Source: Profundibacter amoris (GTDB lineage Bacteria; Pseudomonadota; Alphaproteobacteria; Rhodobacterales; Rhodobacteraceae). Taken from it: a stretch of DNA of 64,000 bases. The stretch spans positions 2,060,001-2,124,000 of the forward strand of contig NZ_CP032125.1 in assembly GCF_003544895.1 (NCBI RefSeq). Direction: 5' to 3'. Position numbers and translations under genes: made by a program. The notes below the pieces were generated by a model. That model had not been told where the DNA came from and did not search any database. It saw nothing but the letters and a program-made list of their open reading frames with translations. Every line of letters begins with the position of its first letter. Position 1 is the stretch's first letter. Shown piece by piece: positions 34,635 to 42,692 of the stretch.

Positions 34635-35357
34635 ATGATCCTTTACCCCGCGATTGACCTGAAAGACGGAAACTGTGTGCGCCTGATCCGGGGTGACATG
34701 GAACAATCCACCGTGTTCAGCAACAGCCCCGATGCGCAGGCGCGCGCCTTTCAGGATGCCGGCTGCGAATGGCTGCATCTGGTGGATCTGAACGGCGCTT
34801 TTGCCGGTGAACCCGTGAACGGCGCAGCGGTTCAGGCCATCCTTGCCGCCACCGATGTGCCCGCCCAGCTGGGCGGCGGCATCCGCGATATGGCGACGAT
34901 TGAAATGTGGCTGGAAAAGGGGATCGCGCGGGTGATTCTGGGCACTGTGGCGGTGGAAAACCCCGATCTGGTGCGCCAGGCCGCCAAGGCGTTTCCCGGC
35001 AAGGTGGCCGTGGGCATCGACGCCCGCGACGGGCGCGTGGCGACCAAGGGCTGGGCCGAGGAAACCGACGTGATGGTCACCGATCTGGCGCGCTCGTTCG
35101 AGGACGCAGGCGTGGCCGCGATCATCTACACCGACATCAACCGCGACGGCGCGATGCAGGGGCCGAACGTGACCGCCACCGCGGCGCTGGCAAATGCAGT
35201 GGATATTCCGGTGATTGCCTCGGGCGGGGTCAGCTCGATGGCCGATCTTGTAGCCCTGCGCGATTGTGGCGCGCCGCTGAACGGGGCTATTTCAGGCCGC
35301 GCGCTCTATGACGGAGCGATTGATCTGGATGCGGCGCTGGCGCTACTGCGAGACTGA
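34635..35357 (+). CDS. hisA: ProFAR isomerase
   Basis: A 240-residue TIM-barrel isomerase of histidine synthesis acting on ProFAR to form PRFAR. The catalytic Asp is in [15 protein letters not shown] and the second in [14 protein letters not shown]. Phosphate-binding motifs are GGGIRD and ASGGVSS. It is homologous to HisF further downstream. A CCCGCA CCCGA TGCGGG hairpin follows the stop. Confidence 0.97.
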   Translation: MILYPAIDLKDGNCVRLIRGDMEQSTVFSNSPDAQARAFQDAGCEWLHLVDLNGAFAGEPVNGAAVQAILAATDVPAQLGGGIRDMATIEMWLEKGIARVILGTVAVENPDLVRQAAKAFPGKVAVGIDARDGRVATKGWAEETDVMVTDLARSFEDAGVAAIIYTDINRDGAMQGPNVTATAALANAVDIPVIASGGVSSMADLVALRDCGAPLNGAISGRALYDGAIDLDAALALLRD

Positions 35358-35364
35358 CCCCTGC

Positions 35365-35381
35365 CCCGCACCCGATGCGGG
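35365..35381. repeat. Intergenic CCCGCA-type palindrome, copy 2
   Basis: CCCGCA and TGCGGG flank CCCGA, then ACCTCCC. It matches the layout of the copy between murE and murF at 11835-11853 and lies eight bases after the hisA stop. Confidence 0.55.
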
Positions 35382-35434
35382 ACCTCCCTACCGACACCTG
35401 AATTCCCACCAGACAGGAGCAAACCTTAGTCATC

Positions 35435-35863
35435 ATGACCTCTCTCACCGCCCTGTTCCTGCTGGCCTTTTCGGCCGCCACCCTGCTGCCCGGCGGCTCC
35501 GAAGCCGCGCTGGTGGCTATGGCCTCGCTGTCCGAACACACCACCCTGACGTTGCTACTGGTGGCCAGTGCGGGCAACATCCTTGGGTCGGTGCTGAACT
35601 ATGGCTTGGGGCGCCTTGCCCTGCACTACCAAGACCGCAAATGGTTCCCCGCCACCCCAGCCGCGTTGAACAAGGCACGGGGCTGGTTCACCCGCTGGGG
35701 GCAATGGGCGGTGCTGCTGGCGTGGGTGCCGATCATAGGTGACCCTATCACCGTGGCAGCCGGTGTGATGCGGATGAACTTTGCGCTGTTTTTGTTGCTG
35801 GTCACAATCTCGAAAACCCTGCGCTATATGGCGGTGATGGGGCTGGTCGGGGCGTTTTTCTAG
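35435..35863 (+). CDS. YqaA/VTT-type membrane protein
   Basis: A 142-residue protein with four hydrophobic segments and the YqaA features LPGGSEAALV near the start, GNILGSVLNYGLGR, and WVPIIGDPITVAAGVMRM. It belongs to the DedA/SNARE-associated superfamily, whose members include lipid scramblases and flippases; the role of YqaA itself is not established. It follows hisA and may be in the same transcript. Confidence 0.85.
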   Translation: MTSLTALFLLAFSAATLLPGGSEAALVAMASLSEHTTLTLLLVASAGNILGSVLNYGLGRLALHYQDRKWFPATPAALNKARGWFTRWGQWAVLLAWVPIIGDPITVAAGVMRMNFALFLLLVTISKTLRYMAVMGLVGAFF

Positions 35864-35919
35864 CTTCGCCTTGACCCGTCATGCAATCTGCGAAAGGCTG
35901 CCGCCACAGGAGCGCCCGT

Positions 35920-36324
35920 ATGGACACGCAAGCAATAGTAATGGTTTCTCTGCTGACCGCGCCGATGCTGGGGCTGGTAATCTGGGCCTTCGTTACCACC
36001 CATCCCCGCCACTCTGCCAGAAAAACCCTGTTCCTGCGAAACAAGGCCGTGGCTTTCGGGATTATAGTGATTTGCATTGTGGCCGTTACGGTTCTGGTCG
36101 CCTGGCAGGCCTATGAAATGGCGTGGTGTCACAGCGGGTTGCTGTCACCGGTAAAATGCAATCACCTGCCTGATAAAATCGGCGGCTATCTGTTTGTGAT
36201 CTTTTTTCCGGGCACCGCCTATCTTGTCGTTATCTGCCTGCCTGCATTGTTGTTGATGGGAATTGCCGAATGGATCACCCGCCGCAAATACCGGAACTTC
36301 CTGACCGAAAATGCGACGGGATAA
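35920..36324 (+). CDS. Membrane protein of unknown function
   Basis: A 134-residue protein with three hydrophobic segments (IVMVSLLTAPMLGLVIWAFV, FGIIVICIVAVTVLVAW, FVIFFPGTAYLVVICLP) and two cysteines in the loop between the last two (WCHSG, VKCNH). CAGGAG precedes the ATG. No family recognised. It is in the string of small envelope genes between hisA and hisF. Confidence 0.6.
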   Translation: MDTQAIVMVSLLTAPMLGLVIWAFVTTHPRHSARKTLFLRNKAVAFGIIVICIVAVTVLVAWQAYEMAWCHSGLLSPVKCNHLPDKIGGYLFVIFFPGTAYLVVICLPALLLMGIAEWITRRKYRNFLTENATG

Positions 36325-36331
36325 AGAACGG

Positions 36332-36775
36332 CTATTCAGCCACAGCCTTGCCTGTCAACGCCCCCAGCACCTTGGTCAGTTTCATCACGATCGGCGCATC
36401 TGCCGGAATGTCATATGGGGCCAGCATGTCGGCGGGGTTTTCATAGGCCAGCCACACCTTGCCATCAGCGTCCTGATAGGCCAGCACACGGGCGGGCAAA
36501 ACCAGACCGGCCAGCGGGTTCATCTGCATGGCGGGCGTGCCCACCTCGGGTTTGCCGAAGATCAGCAGGGCCATCGGATCCAGTTCCTCGTTGATCATTT
36601 TGGCGCCTTTGGCATGCTCCACACGGGCAAACACCTTGGCCCCCGCCCCCTCAACTACCCCCGTCAAACGGTCCAGCGATTCAGCCACCGAATAGGGGCT
36701 GGCAACTTTGATGATTTCGGCATTGGCAAGGGTGGCCGCCAGCGAAATGGCGGCAGCAAGGGCAAATTTAAACAT
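36332..36775 (-). CDS. DUF302-domain secreted protein
   Basis: A 147-residue protein with a signal peptide (MFKFALAAAISLAATLANA) and a DUF302 domain: SVAESLDRLTGVVEGAGAKVFARVEHAKGAK, MALLIFGKPEVGTPAMQMNPLAGLVLPARVLAYQD region, VWLAYENP. It is probably periplasmic. The biochemical role of DUF302 is unknown. It is convergent with the preceding membrane gene and divergent from the small gene at 36981. Confidence 0.85.
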   Translation of the reverse strand: MFKFALAAAISLAATLANAEIIKVASPYSVAESLDRLTGVVEGAGAKVFARVEHAKGAKMINEELDPMALLIFGKPEVGTPAMQMNPLAGLVLPARVLAYQDADGKVWLAYENPADMLAPYDIPADAPIVMKLTKVLGALTGKAVAE

Positions 36776-36980
36776 TGATAAACTCCGTATCAGGTTGGGG
36801 TGCGCGTATCTGTGCGACCCTCGTCAATGCACCGGCTTCTGTCAAAACAGTTTACATAACTTCCCCGTGATCACGCAATAAATCGCCGACGATCAATGCG
36901 TTATAGGCAGCACCTGTCGCTATTGACTCCCTTTCATAAACCGTCATCATCCTCGGAATTGTTTTATCGGAGTATATATT

Positions 36981-37157
36981 GTGAAATATCTGTTAACCCT
37001 GCTTTTTGCCCTATCCCCCGCCATCGCATCAGCCGAAGCCACAGGCGGTTATAGCTATGGCTTTGGCAATGATATTGCAGGCATAGTCTTTGTTGGCGCA
37101 TTGGTTCTGGTGGCCATAATTTTCATCATCTGGAAGAGACGCAAAGGCCGCAAATAA
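36981..37157 (+). CDS. 58-residue secreted or anchored micropeptide
   Basis: A short gene starting with GTG, nine bases after CGGAG. The product has a signal peptide ([17 protein letters not shown]), a short Gly/Tyr-rich link ([12 protein letters not shown]), one transmembrane helix ([19 protein letters not shown]) and a basic tail KRRKGRK. Too short for many gene finders. The topology suggests a bitopic envelope peptide with the tail in the cytoplasm. It precedes hisF by about 77 bases. No family recognised. Confidence 0.6.
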   Translation: MKYLLTLLFALSPAIASAEATGGYSYGFGNDIAGIVFVGALVLVAIIFIIWKRRKGRK

Positions 37158-37234
37158 CCCCCTACCTGCAACAAAACCGAATCCGGTGCAAACCCGCCAT
37201 TGTCACCGGCGCGCTGGCCTTTTATGACAGGGGC

Positions 37235-37996
37235 ATGTTGAAAACCCGTATCATACCCTGCCTTGACGTCGCCGATGGCCGCGTTGTCAAAGGCGTGAAT
37301 TTCGTTGACCTGATCGACGCCGGTGATCCGGTGAACGCCGCGCGGGCCTATGACGCCGCAGGTGCTGACGAGCTGTGCTTTCTGGACATCAAGGCCACCC
37401 ATGAAAACCGCGGCACTATGTTTGATCTGGCCACCCGCACGGCCGAGCAATGCTTCATGCCGCTGACCATCGGTGGCGGCGTGCGCAACTCGGATGATGT
37501 GCGCAACCTGTTGTTGGCGGGCGCCGACAAAGTGTCGTTCAATTCCGCCGCCGTGGCCAACCCCGATGTGATTGCCGATGCGGCCAACCATTTCGGCAGC
37601 CAGTGCATCGTGGTGGCGATCGACGCCAAAACGGTACGCCCCGGCAAATGGGAAATCTTTACCCACGGCGGGCGCAAAGCCACGGGGATTGACGCGGTGG
37701 AATTCGCCAAATTGGTGGTCTCCAATGGCGCCGGAGAAATCCTGCTGACCTCGATGGATCGCGACGGCACCAAACAGGGCTTTAACCTGCCCCTGACCCG
37801 TGCCATTTCGGACGCGGTGCCGGTGCCGGTGATTGCCTCGGGCGGGGTCGGCACGCTGGACCATCTGGTCGAGGGGGTGACCGAAGGTGGGGCATCCGCC
37901 GTGCTGGCCGCCAGCATCTTCCACTTTGGCACCTACACCATTGCCGAGGCCAAACAACACATGGCCAACGCAGGCATCCCGATGAGGCTGACATGA
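37235..37996 (+). CDS. hisF: Imidazole glycerol phosphate synthase, cyclase subunit
   Basis: A 253-residue TIM barrel that, with HisH, converts PRFAR to imidazole-glycerol phosphate and AICAR. The catalytic Asp residues are in [16 protein letters not shown] and [13 protein letters not shown]. Also visible: GGGVRNSDD and [11 protein letters not shown]. Its end overlaps hisE by four bases (ATGA). Confidence 0.98.
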   Translation: MLKTRIIPCLDVADGRVVKGVNFVDLIDAGDPVNAARAYDAAGADELCFLDIKATHENRGTMFDLATRTAEQCFMPLTIGGGVRNSDDVRNLLLAGADKVSFNSAAVANPDVIADAANHFGSQCIVVAIDAKTVRPGKWEIFTHGGRKATGIDAVEFAKLVVSNGAGEILLTSMDRDGTKQGFNLPLTRAISDAVPVPVIASGGVGTLDHLVEGVTEGGASAVLAASIFHFGTYTIAEAKQHMANAGIPMRLT

Positions 37997-38301
37997 ACGC
38001 ACTTGAACAACTGGCCGCGACGATTGAAGCCCGCAAAGGGGCTGATCCCGACACATCATGGACGGCAAAATTGCTGGCCAAAGGGCCGGAGAAATGCGCC
38101 GAGAAGTTCGGCGAAGAGGCGGTGGAAGCGATCATTGAGGCCGTCAAAGGCGACCGTGCGGCGCTGACCTCTGAGGCCGCCGATGTGCTCTATCACCTGC
38201 TGGTGATGCTTGCGTCCCGCGACGTGGCGCTGGCAGATGTTCTGGCCGAGCTGGAGCGGCGCGAAGGCATGTCGGGGATCGAGGAGAAGGCGGGGCGGTA
38301 A
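37993..38301 (+). CDS. hisE: Phosphoribosyl-ATP pyrophosphatase
   Basis: A 102-residue MazG-fold enzyme that hydrolyses phosphoribosyl-ATP in histidine synthesis. Motifs: [29 protein letters not shown] with metal-binding Glu residues, then [13 protein letters not shown]. HisI is not fused and not visible nearby. Translation is coupled to hisF by a four-base overlap. Confidence 0.95.
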   Translation: MNALEQLAATIEARKGADPDTSWTAKLLAKGPEKCAEKFGEEAVEAIIEAVKGDRAALTSEAADVLYHLLVMLASRDVALADVLAELERREGMSGIEEKAGR

Positions 38302-38306
38302 GGGCT

Positions 38307-39098
38307 GTGATAAACAAGTATTATAGCGATTTGATTGAGCAAGGAATTGATATCCCTGAAAGTGCGTTTGATAGAGCAACAGCTCTTCAAAATGGCTTAA
38401 TTGCCGCGGCCACAGATGGGTCTTTTGCACTTGAGAATGGGGGTAATTTATACAAAGCATTTAGAAAAGAACTGATTGAAAACGTAGGCACACGGAATAT
38501 TGCGCCTGACTTTTTGCGAACCAAAAGAGACCTTTCACAGTTTTGGGAGCACATCAAAGACAAGTTTCCAACCTATGCAGAACGTCGAAAATATTTGTAT
38601 GAAGAGTTTTCGCCCCTCCTTGATTACCTGGAAAATTCAAACAGTTCCGCACATGAAACAACTGTTGGCGAAGTTTTTTCAAAATTCACACCGGGGCATA
38701 TTCCCGAAATATGGGATAAAGCGCTTGAGCGAACAAAAAACGACCCCGAAGGTGCGATAACTCTTGCGAGAACTCTGTTGGAATCTGTTTGTAAATATAT
38801 TCTCGATGATACCGAGACCCCATATAAAGCAGATGCAAATTTGCCAAAGCTTTGGGCTGATTGTTCGACCTTACTTAATTTATCTCCAAGCCAGCATACC
38901 GAAGATGTCTTTAAAACAATTTTGGGGAGCTGCCAAAATATAGTTGGATCACTTGGCTCACTAAGAAATAAAATATCAGACTCTCACGGACAAGGAAAGC
39001 GCCCTGTTAAACCACAAACCAGGCATGCTGAACTTGCGGTAAACCTTGCTGGTTCTATGGCGCAATTTTTGGTTTCAACATGGGAAAACAGAAAATAA
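38307..39098 (+). CDS. Abi_C-domain protein, putative abortive-infection gene
   Basis: A 263-residue protein whose C-terminal third matches the abortive-infection C-terminal domain: ARTLLESVCKYILDD, LPKLWADCSTLLNLSP, GSLRNKISDSHG, RHAELAVNLAGSMAQFL. The N-terminal half is not recognised. It starts with GTG a few bases after hisE and would be the last gene of that transcript. It is markedly A+T-richer than the his genes, which suggests transfer. A phage-defence role is inferred from the domain only. A GCAATAT/ATATTGC palindrome follows the stop. Confidence 0.75.
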   Translation: MINKYYSDLIEQGIDIPESAFDRATALQNGLIAAATDGSFALENGGNLYKAFRKELIENVGTRNIAPDFLRTKRDLSQFWEHIKDKFPTYAERRKYLYEEFSPLLDYLENSNSSAHETTVGEVFSKFTPGHIPEIWDKALERTKNDPEGAITLARTLLESVCKYILDDTETPYKADANLPKLWADCSTLLNLSPSQHTEDVFKTILGSCQNIVGSLGSLRNKISDSHGQGKRPVKPQTRHAELAVNLAGSMAQFLVSTWENRK

Positions 39099-39155
39099 TG
39101 GATTTCAAATTTTGCAATATATATTGCAGACGAAATGTACTTGATAAGTAACTAA

Positions 39156-39220
39156 GGGCAGCGCCCGATCCGAGGGCTGGTGCGAAGCGCCCGCCCGTGG
39201 GGGCGGATCGGGCGCTGCCC
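39156..39220. repeat. REP-like palindrome with 17-bp perfect arms
   Basis: GGGCAGCGCCCGATCCG at 39156-39172 is perfectly inverted at 39204-39220 around a 31-base loop. GGCGG TG CCGCC follows at 39221-39232. The GGCAGCGCCCGA core is shared with the ends of the MITE-like elements at 24103 and 25514. It probably also acts as a terminator or mRNA end after the Abi_C gene. Confidence 0.7.
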
Positions 39221-39279
39221 GGCGGTGCCGCCGGGCGGGGCATTGATTTGATAGGCTGCTCTATAGTTTTGATCTTATA

Positions 39280-39375
39280 CCCCCCGTATTGCCCCCCATC
39301 CGCAATTCCCCAAACAAACGCCGGTATTCGATTTTCGGGCACCGGTTCACCACCAACTGCCTACCCCGCGCCCCG
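39280..39375 (-). pseudogene. Fragment of a CoA-binding protein gene 3' end
   Basis: On the minus strand this stretch parallels the last 30 codons of the CoA-binding gene at 40316-40783. Shared blocks are CATCCGCAATTC, CCAAACAA, TATTC, CGGTTCA and CACCA on the plus strand, at roughly 80 percent identity by eye over about 80 bases. The frame is degraded (a gap and an insertion). It is read as a leftover of a duplicated or replaced copy, with the sulfotransferase gene lying between the two. Confidence 0.6.
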
Positions 39376-39444
39376 ACCCGTCAATACATATTGAAGTCAG
39401 ACGATGAACGGTTGAAATCCAACCTGCAGCTGCGCGTTGCCCGC

Positions 39445-40134
39445 TCAATACCCGAATGCCTCGTAATCCACCGCAAACACCTCTTTCACGCGACGCTCCA
39501 GCGCGGCCAGATCCGGCCCCTCCAGCCCCAGAACATCCTCCGGCCCCTCACCCGCCTGCCGGCTGGCATTGCGCCGCTCGACCGTCTGCGGCAAATCCGT
39601 GATCCCCGCCGCCAGCAACTGGTCCCGCCAGTGATCGCTTTCCTCGACCCGCAGAATCAAATCGGCTGTTGGTTTTCGGCGCGACGGGTAGTGCGTCCAT
39701 TGCGTTTGAAAGCCCAGCTTCTCGGGGAATTGCTGGATGAATTCCAGATACTCGAACGGGTCCAGCGTATCGAGCATTACGCCATACATCCTATGCAACA
39801 CCCGACCGTTCTTTTGCTTCACAACGAATGAGTAGCTGGACACAAACCGCTCGAACGGCTGGCGCACGGCCGTAATGACAAAGCTGTTGTGCCACTGGCG
39901 TTTTCGCATCACCAGACGGGGCATCGCATGGGTGGTTTTGCCTAGCTTGCAGCCCAATAGTGTTTTCAGACTGCTGCCTGCCGATTTCGGGATATGAATA
40001 AAATAGACCGGCTTGCCGTCGACACTATGCGGCGTGGTCCAGGGCGCGGGTAATATCCCTGTCAGATTATACAGGGACTTTGAAGCAAAATAAATCTTCC
40101 GCTGAAGAATAGATCGCCTTAATGCTTTGTCCAT
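39445..40134 (-). CDS. Sulfotransferase-family protein
   Basis: A 229-residue protein with the PAPS-binding features of the sulfotransferase 2 family: VYFIHIPKSAGSSLKTLL (5'-phosphosulfate loop) and FVITAVRQPFERFVSSYSF (3'-phosphate motif, Arg and Ser). The family moves sulfate to carbohydrates; in bacteria targets include exopolysaccharide and lipid heads. The target here is unknown. It lies between two copies of the CoA-binding gene's 3' end and may be an inserted accessory gene. Confidence 0.8.
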   Translation of the reverse strand: MDKALRRSILQRKIYFASKSLYNLTGILPAPWTTPHSVDGKPVYFIHIPKSAGSSLKTLLGCKLGKTTHAMPRLVMRKRQWHNSFVITAVRQPFERFVSSYSFVVKQKNGRVLHRMYGVMLDTLDPFEYLEFIQQFPEKLGFQTQWTHYPSRRKPTADLILRVEESDHWRDQLLAAGITDLPQTVERRNASRQAGEGPEDVLGLEGPDLAALERRVKEVFAVDYEAFGY

Positions 40135-40315
40135 TTCTTAATCGCCTGTCGCCTCATATTATTATAATACTATTACTATCACTTAATGACTACAGCTATT
40201 CTTTTTGGAAAGCCCATTTCGGGAAAAAATGTATGGCCAGCCATTTGGCACTTTCGCAAATTTGGATGGAAATAAAGGCACTCGATAAGCGAACACGTCT
40301 GCTACAGGCCGCTCT

Positions 40316-40783
40316 TTATAATTTCGAGCTGATCACACCCGTATTGAAGCCGCCCATCCGCAATTCACCAAACAACCGCTGATATTCAATCTTGGGACAG
40401 CGGTTCATCACCACCTGCACACCACGATCTTCGGCCAGTTTGGCGGCCTCTTCGTTCTCGACCCCGATCTGCATCCAGACGGCTTTCAGGTCGGGGAAAG
40501 CCTCTAAAGCGGCCTCGACAATTGGCGTCACGAATTCCGAGCGGCGGAAAATATCAACCATATCCACATGCCGGTCAATCGAGGCCAGATCGGGCACAAT
40601 TTCCTGCCCGAACAGCATTTTACCCGCATGGCCGGGGTTCACGGGGATCACCGTAAAGCCCTTCATCGACAAATAACGCGCCACAAAATAGCTGGGGCGC
40701 ACGGGGTTCATGGACACGCCGACACAGGCAATCACCTTGGTGTCTTGCAGGATCTTTTTCAGGTATTCATCGGTATAGGTCAT
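40316..40783 (-). CDS. CoA-binding domain protein (YccU-like)
   Basis: A 155-residue Rossmann-fold protein: VIACVGVSMNPVRPSYFVARYLSMKGFTVIPVNPG, VDIFRRSEFV, WMQIGVENEEAAKLAEDRGVQVVMNRCPKIEY. These are the features of the stand-alone CoA-binding (succinyl-CoA-synthetase alpha-like) family, whose function is not established. AGAGGGG precedes the ATG at 40783; a longer frame would add 14 residues. A degraded copy of its end lies at 39280-39375. The 181 bases between it and the sulfotransferase are A+T-rich and empty. Confidence 0.85.
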   Translation of the reverse strand: MTYTDEYLKKILQDTKVIACVGVSMNPVRPSYFVARYLSMKGFTVIPVNPGHAGKMLFGQEIVPDLASIDRHVDMVDIFRRSEFVTPIVEAALEAFPDLKAVWMQIGVENEEAAKLAEDRGVQVVMNRCPKIEYQRLFGELRMGGFNTGVISSKL

Positions 40784-40823
40784 GCCCCTCTTTACCAAGC
40801 AATCGCCGGCAAAGAAAGGCGAC

Positions 40824-40858
40824 AAAAAAGCGCCCGATCCTTGGGCAAGGACGGGCGC
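40824..40858 (-). terminator. Rho-independent terminator downstream of rlmB
   Basis: GCGCCCG (one A bulge) TCCTT pairs with AAGGA CGGGCGC around GGGC, and on the minus strand TTTTTT follows. It lies about 125 bases after the rlmB stop and upstream of the CoA-binding gene. The GCGCCCGATC sequence is again that of the repeat family at 39156. Confidence 0.8.
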
Positions 40859-40981
40859 CAGTTACGGAACGAGGGACAGTGAAAGTGAGGCGTGCGCGTT
40901 CCGGGCGCTGTGCCTCTGCTTATAGAGATAGGGTGCAGTTGCGCAGTTTCCAGAGGTGGTAAAAAATTTGTGATCACATCG

Positions 40982-41758
40982 CTATTCACGCGAGGCATAA
41001 AGCGCCACAGCCGCCGCGTTCGATACATTCAGCGAGCCAAACTCACCCGCCGCGTCAATTTTCACCAGTTGGTCACAGGTTTCGCGGGTTTTCTGGCGCA
41101 ATCCCGGCCACTCGGCCCCCAGCACCAGCGCGATTGCGCGGTCCCGACGCCCCTCGACGGCCTGGGCCACGGATTGTTCCGCCTCGCCGTCCAGCCCCAG
41201 CATCAGATAGCCCATGGATTTCAACGTCTCCATCGCGTCGGCCAGATTCTTGATCCGTAAATAGGGCTGCCGTTCCAGCGCGCCGGATGCGGTTTTCGCC
41301 AAGGCACCGGTTTCAGGCGCGGAATGGCGGTGCGGGGCAATCACGGCCCGCGCGCCGAACACCTCGGCCGAGCGCAGGATCGCCCCCACATTATGCGGAT
41401 CCGTCACACGGTCCAGCAACACCACGCGGGGCACCTGCCCGTCCGCGGCCATACAGACCTGTTCCAGATCGCCCCAATCCAGCGGCTTGACCTCAAGCGC
41501 GGCGCCCTGATGCACCGATTGCGGGTCCAGCGGGGCGGAAAATTTGCGCGGATCGGCCATTTCAGGCTCAATCCCGCTGGCGGCAATATCCTCGGCCAGT
41601 TTGTCATAAGCATTTTTGGTCACCAGCAGGCGCAATTTCGTTCGCGCCGGATTGCGCAACGCATCGCGCACCGCATGCAGCCCGAACAACCACACAGTTG
41701 CCGCCGCCGATGCGCGCCGCCCCTGTTCCTTTTCAATCACCCATTTGGGTTTTTTCAT
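40982..41758 (-). CDS. rlmB: 23S rRNA (guanosine2251-2'-O)-methyltransferase
   Basis: A 258-residue SpoU-family enzyme with an N-terminal substrate-binding domain (WLFGLHAVRDALRNPARTKLRLL) and a knotted SPOUT domain: VVLLDRVTDPHNVGAILRSAEVFGA, the SAM knot LVLGAEWPGLRQKTRETCD, and SLNVSNAAAVALYASRE. It methylates the ribosomal P-loop guanosine. AAGGTG precedes the ATG at 41758. It is divergent from the tRNA-Tyr gene. Confidence 0.93.
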   Translation of the reverse strand: MKKPKWVIEKEQGRRASAAATVWLFGLHAVRDALRNPARTKLRLLVTKNAYDKLAEDIAASGIEPEMADPRKFSAPLDPQSVHQGAALEVKPLDWGDLEQVCMAADGQVPRVVLLDRVTDPHNVGAILRSAEVFGARAVIAPHRHSAPETGALAKTASGALERQPYLRIKNLADAMETLKSMGYLMLGLDGEAEQSVAQAVEGRRDRAIALVLGAEWPGLRQKTRETCDQLVKIDAAGEFGSLNVSNAAAVALYASRE

Positions 41759-41882
41759 CGCTAAAACACCTTGTAATTTGCGCCCGCCCGACAATGCGCC
41801 GCCCCGCGCCGCGATACAAGCCGAATTCATGCCGATTTGCGCTTGACGGGTCCGCATTGCCCGAGTATCCACCCCGAGTGTT

Positions 41883-41966
41883 GGGCGACAGGCCGCAAGG
41901 TGTGGCAGGGGACTGTAACTCCCTCGAGGCGACTCACGCCTGGTTCGATTCCAGGGTCGCCCACCA
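41883..41966 (+). tRNA. tRNA-Tyr (GTA)
   Basis: The acceptor GGGCGAC pairs with GTCGCCC, followed by A and an encoded CCA. The anticodon loop CTGTAAC carries GTA. The long variable arm (TCGAGGCGACTCACG region) and the T-arm GGTTCGATTCC fit a class II tRNA of 84 bases. Confidence 0.96.
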
Positions 41967-41979
41967 TTTCTCGAAACAG

Positions 41980-42534
41980 TTACGGCATCAGGATATCCGA
42001 CCGCTGATAGGTCGCGGTGTCGGTGGTTCCATCGTCATAGATGACCGTCACCGACAGGCTGTTTATCGATCCGGCCTCAAAGCTCAAAAACGGCATAAGC
42101 GTTTCCATGGTCAGCGCATTTGGCTGGCCTGTGTCCAGATGGCATTCCTCGAATTCCAGCGGCTGTTCCGCTGACCCGTTCACCCCGTAGCTAACCTGAT
42201 GCAAGCCACAACGCCACGCCAGCAGGTTGGTGAAATACAACAAATCCTTGCCATCATAATCACGCACCGCCACCCATTGCGATTTGGTCATCGACAGGAT
42301 CGGTTTGACCTCGGTTGCGGTGGTGAATTTGCCCGTCGGGGTCTGGTCCTCGGGCTGCCAGTCTTCTTTGGCGGCATCCACCATATCTTCGGCTGTGCCA
42401 TCCAGCAACGACCCTGCACCGTCGCTTGTCCCCTCCAGTAACGATGGCGGCGCCTCGGATTTGGCCGTGTGGTTCCCACCGGCGCCAAGCCCGGCCCCAA
42501 TCGCGATGGTGAATATCAACACTAGGTGGAACAT
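41980..42534 (-). CDS. Secreted protein of unknown function
   Basis: A 184-residue protein with a short signal-like start (MFHLVLIFTIAIGAGLGAGG). A Ser/Glu/Asp-rich spacer follows to about residue 70, then a compact C-terminal domain (LSMTKSQWVAVRDYDGKDLLYFTNLLAWRCGLHQVSYGVN) with two cysteines. No family recognised, and it is probably extracytoplasmic. It is convergent with the tRNA-Tyr gene and ends 13 bases from it. The start is uncertain by a few residues. Confidence 0.6.
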   Translation of the reverse strand: MFHLVLIFTIAIGAGLGAGGNHTAKSEAPPSLLEGTSDGAGSLLDGTAEDMVDAAKEDWQPEDQTPTGKFTTATEVKPILSMTKSQWVAVRDYDGKDLLYFTNLLAWRCGLHQVSYGVNGSAEQPLEFEECHLDTGQPNALTMETLMPFLSFEAGSINSLSVTVIYDDGTTDTATYQRSDILMP

Positions 42535-42692
42535 ATGCTTCTCCCTTGGAAATCAATGATTGTTCTTTTGGCAATATCTTAAAGAAACCTGACCAGAACC
42601 CTAACCAAACTGACGCATTGGAACAATAACGTCTTTTGGCAAACAGGATTTCGGCTTATAGTTCGTCAAAATATAAACAGGCAAAGAAACAC

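Larger units (their letters stand above)
39099..39444. other. Gap holding a palindrome and a gene fragment
   Basis: This 346-base stretch contains GCAATAT/ATATTGC at 39114-39127, the REP-like palindrome and the CoA-binding pseudogene fragment. No intact gene is supported. Confidence 0.5.

Noticed and set aside
41698-42174. Plus-strand frame crossing the tRNA-Tyr gene
   Set aside because: It overlaps a clear tRNA and the antisense of two genes; no domain.
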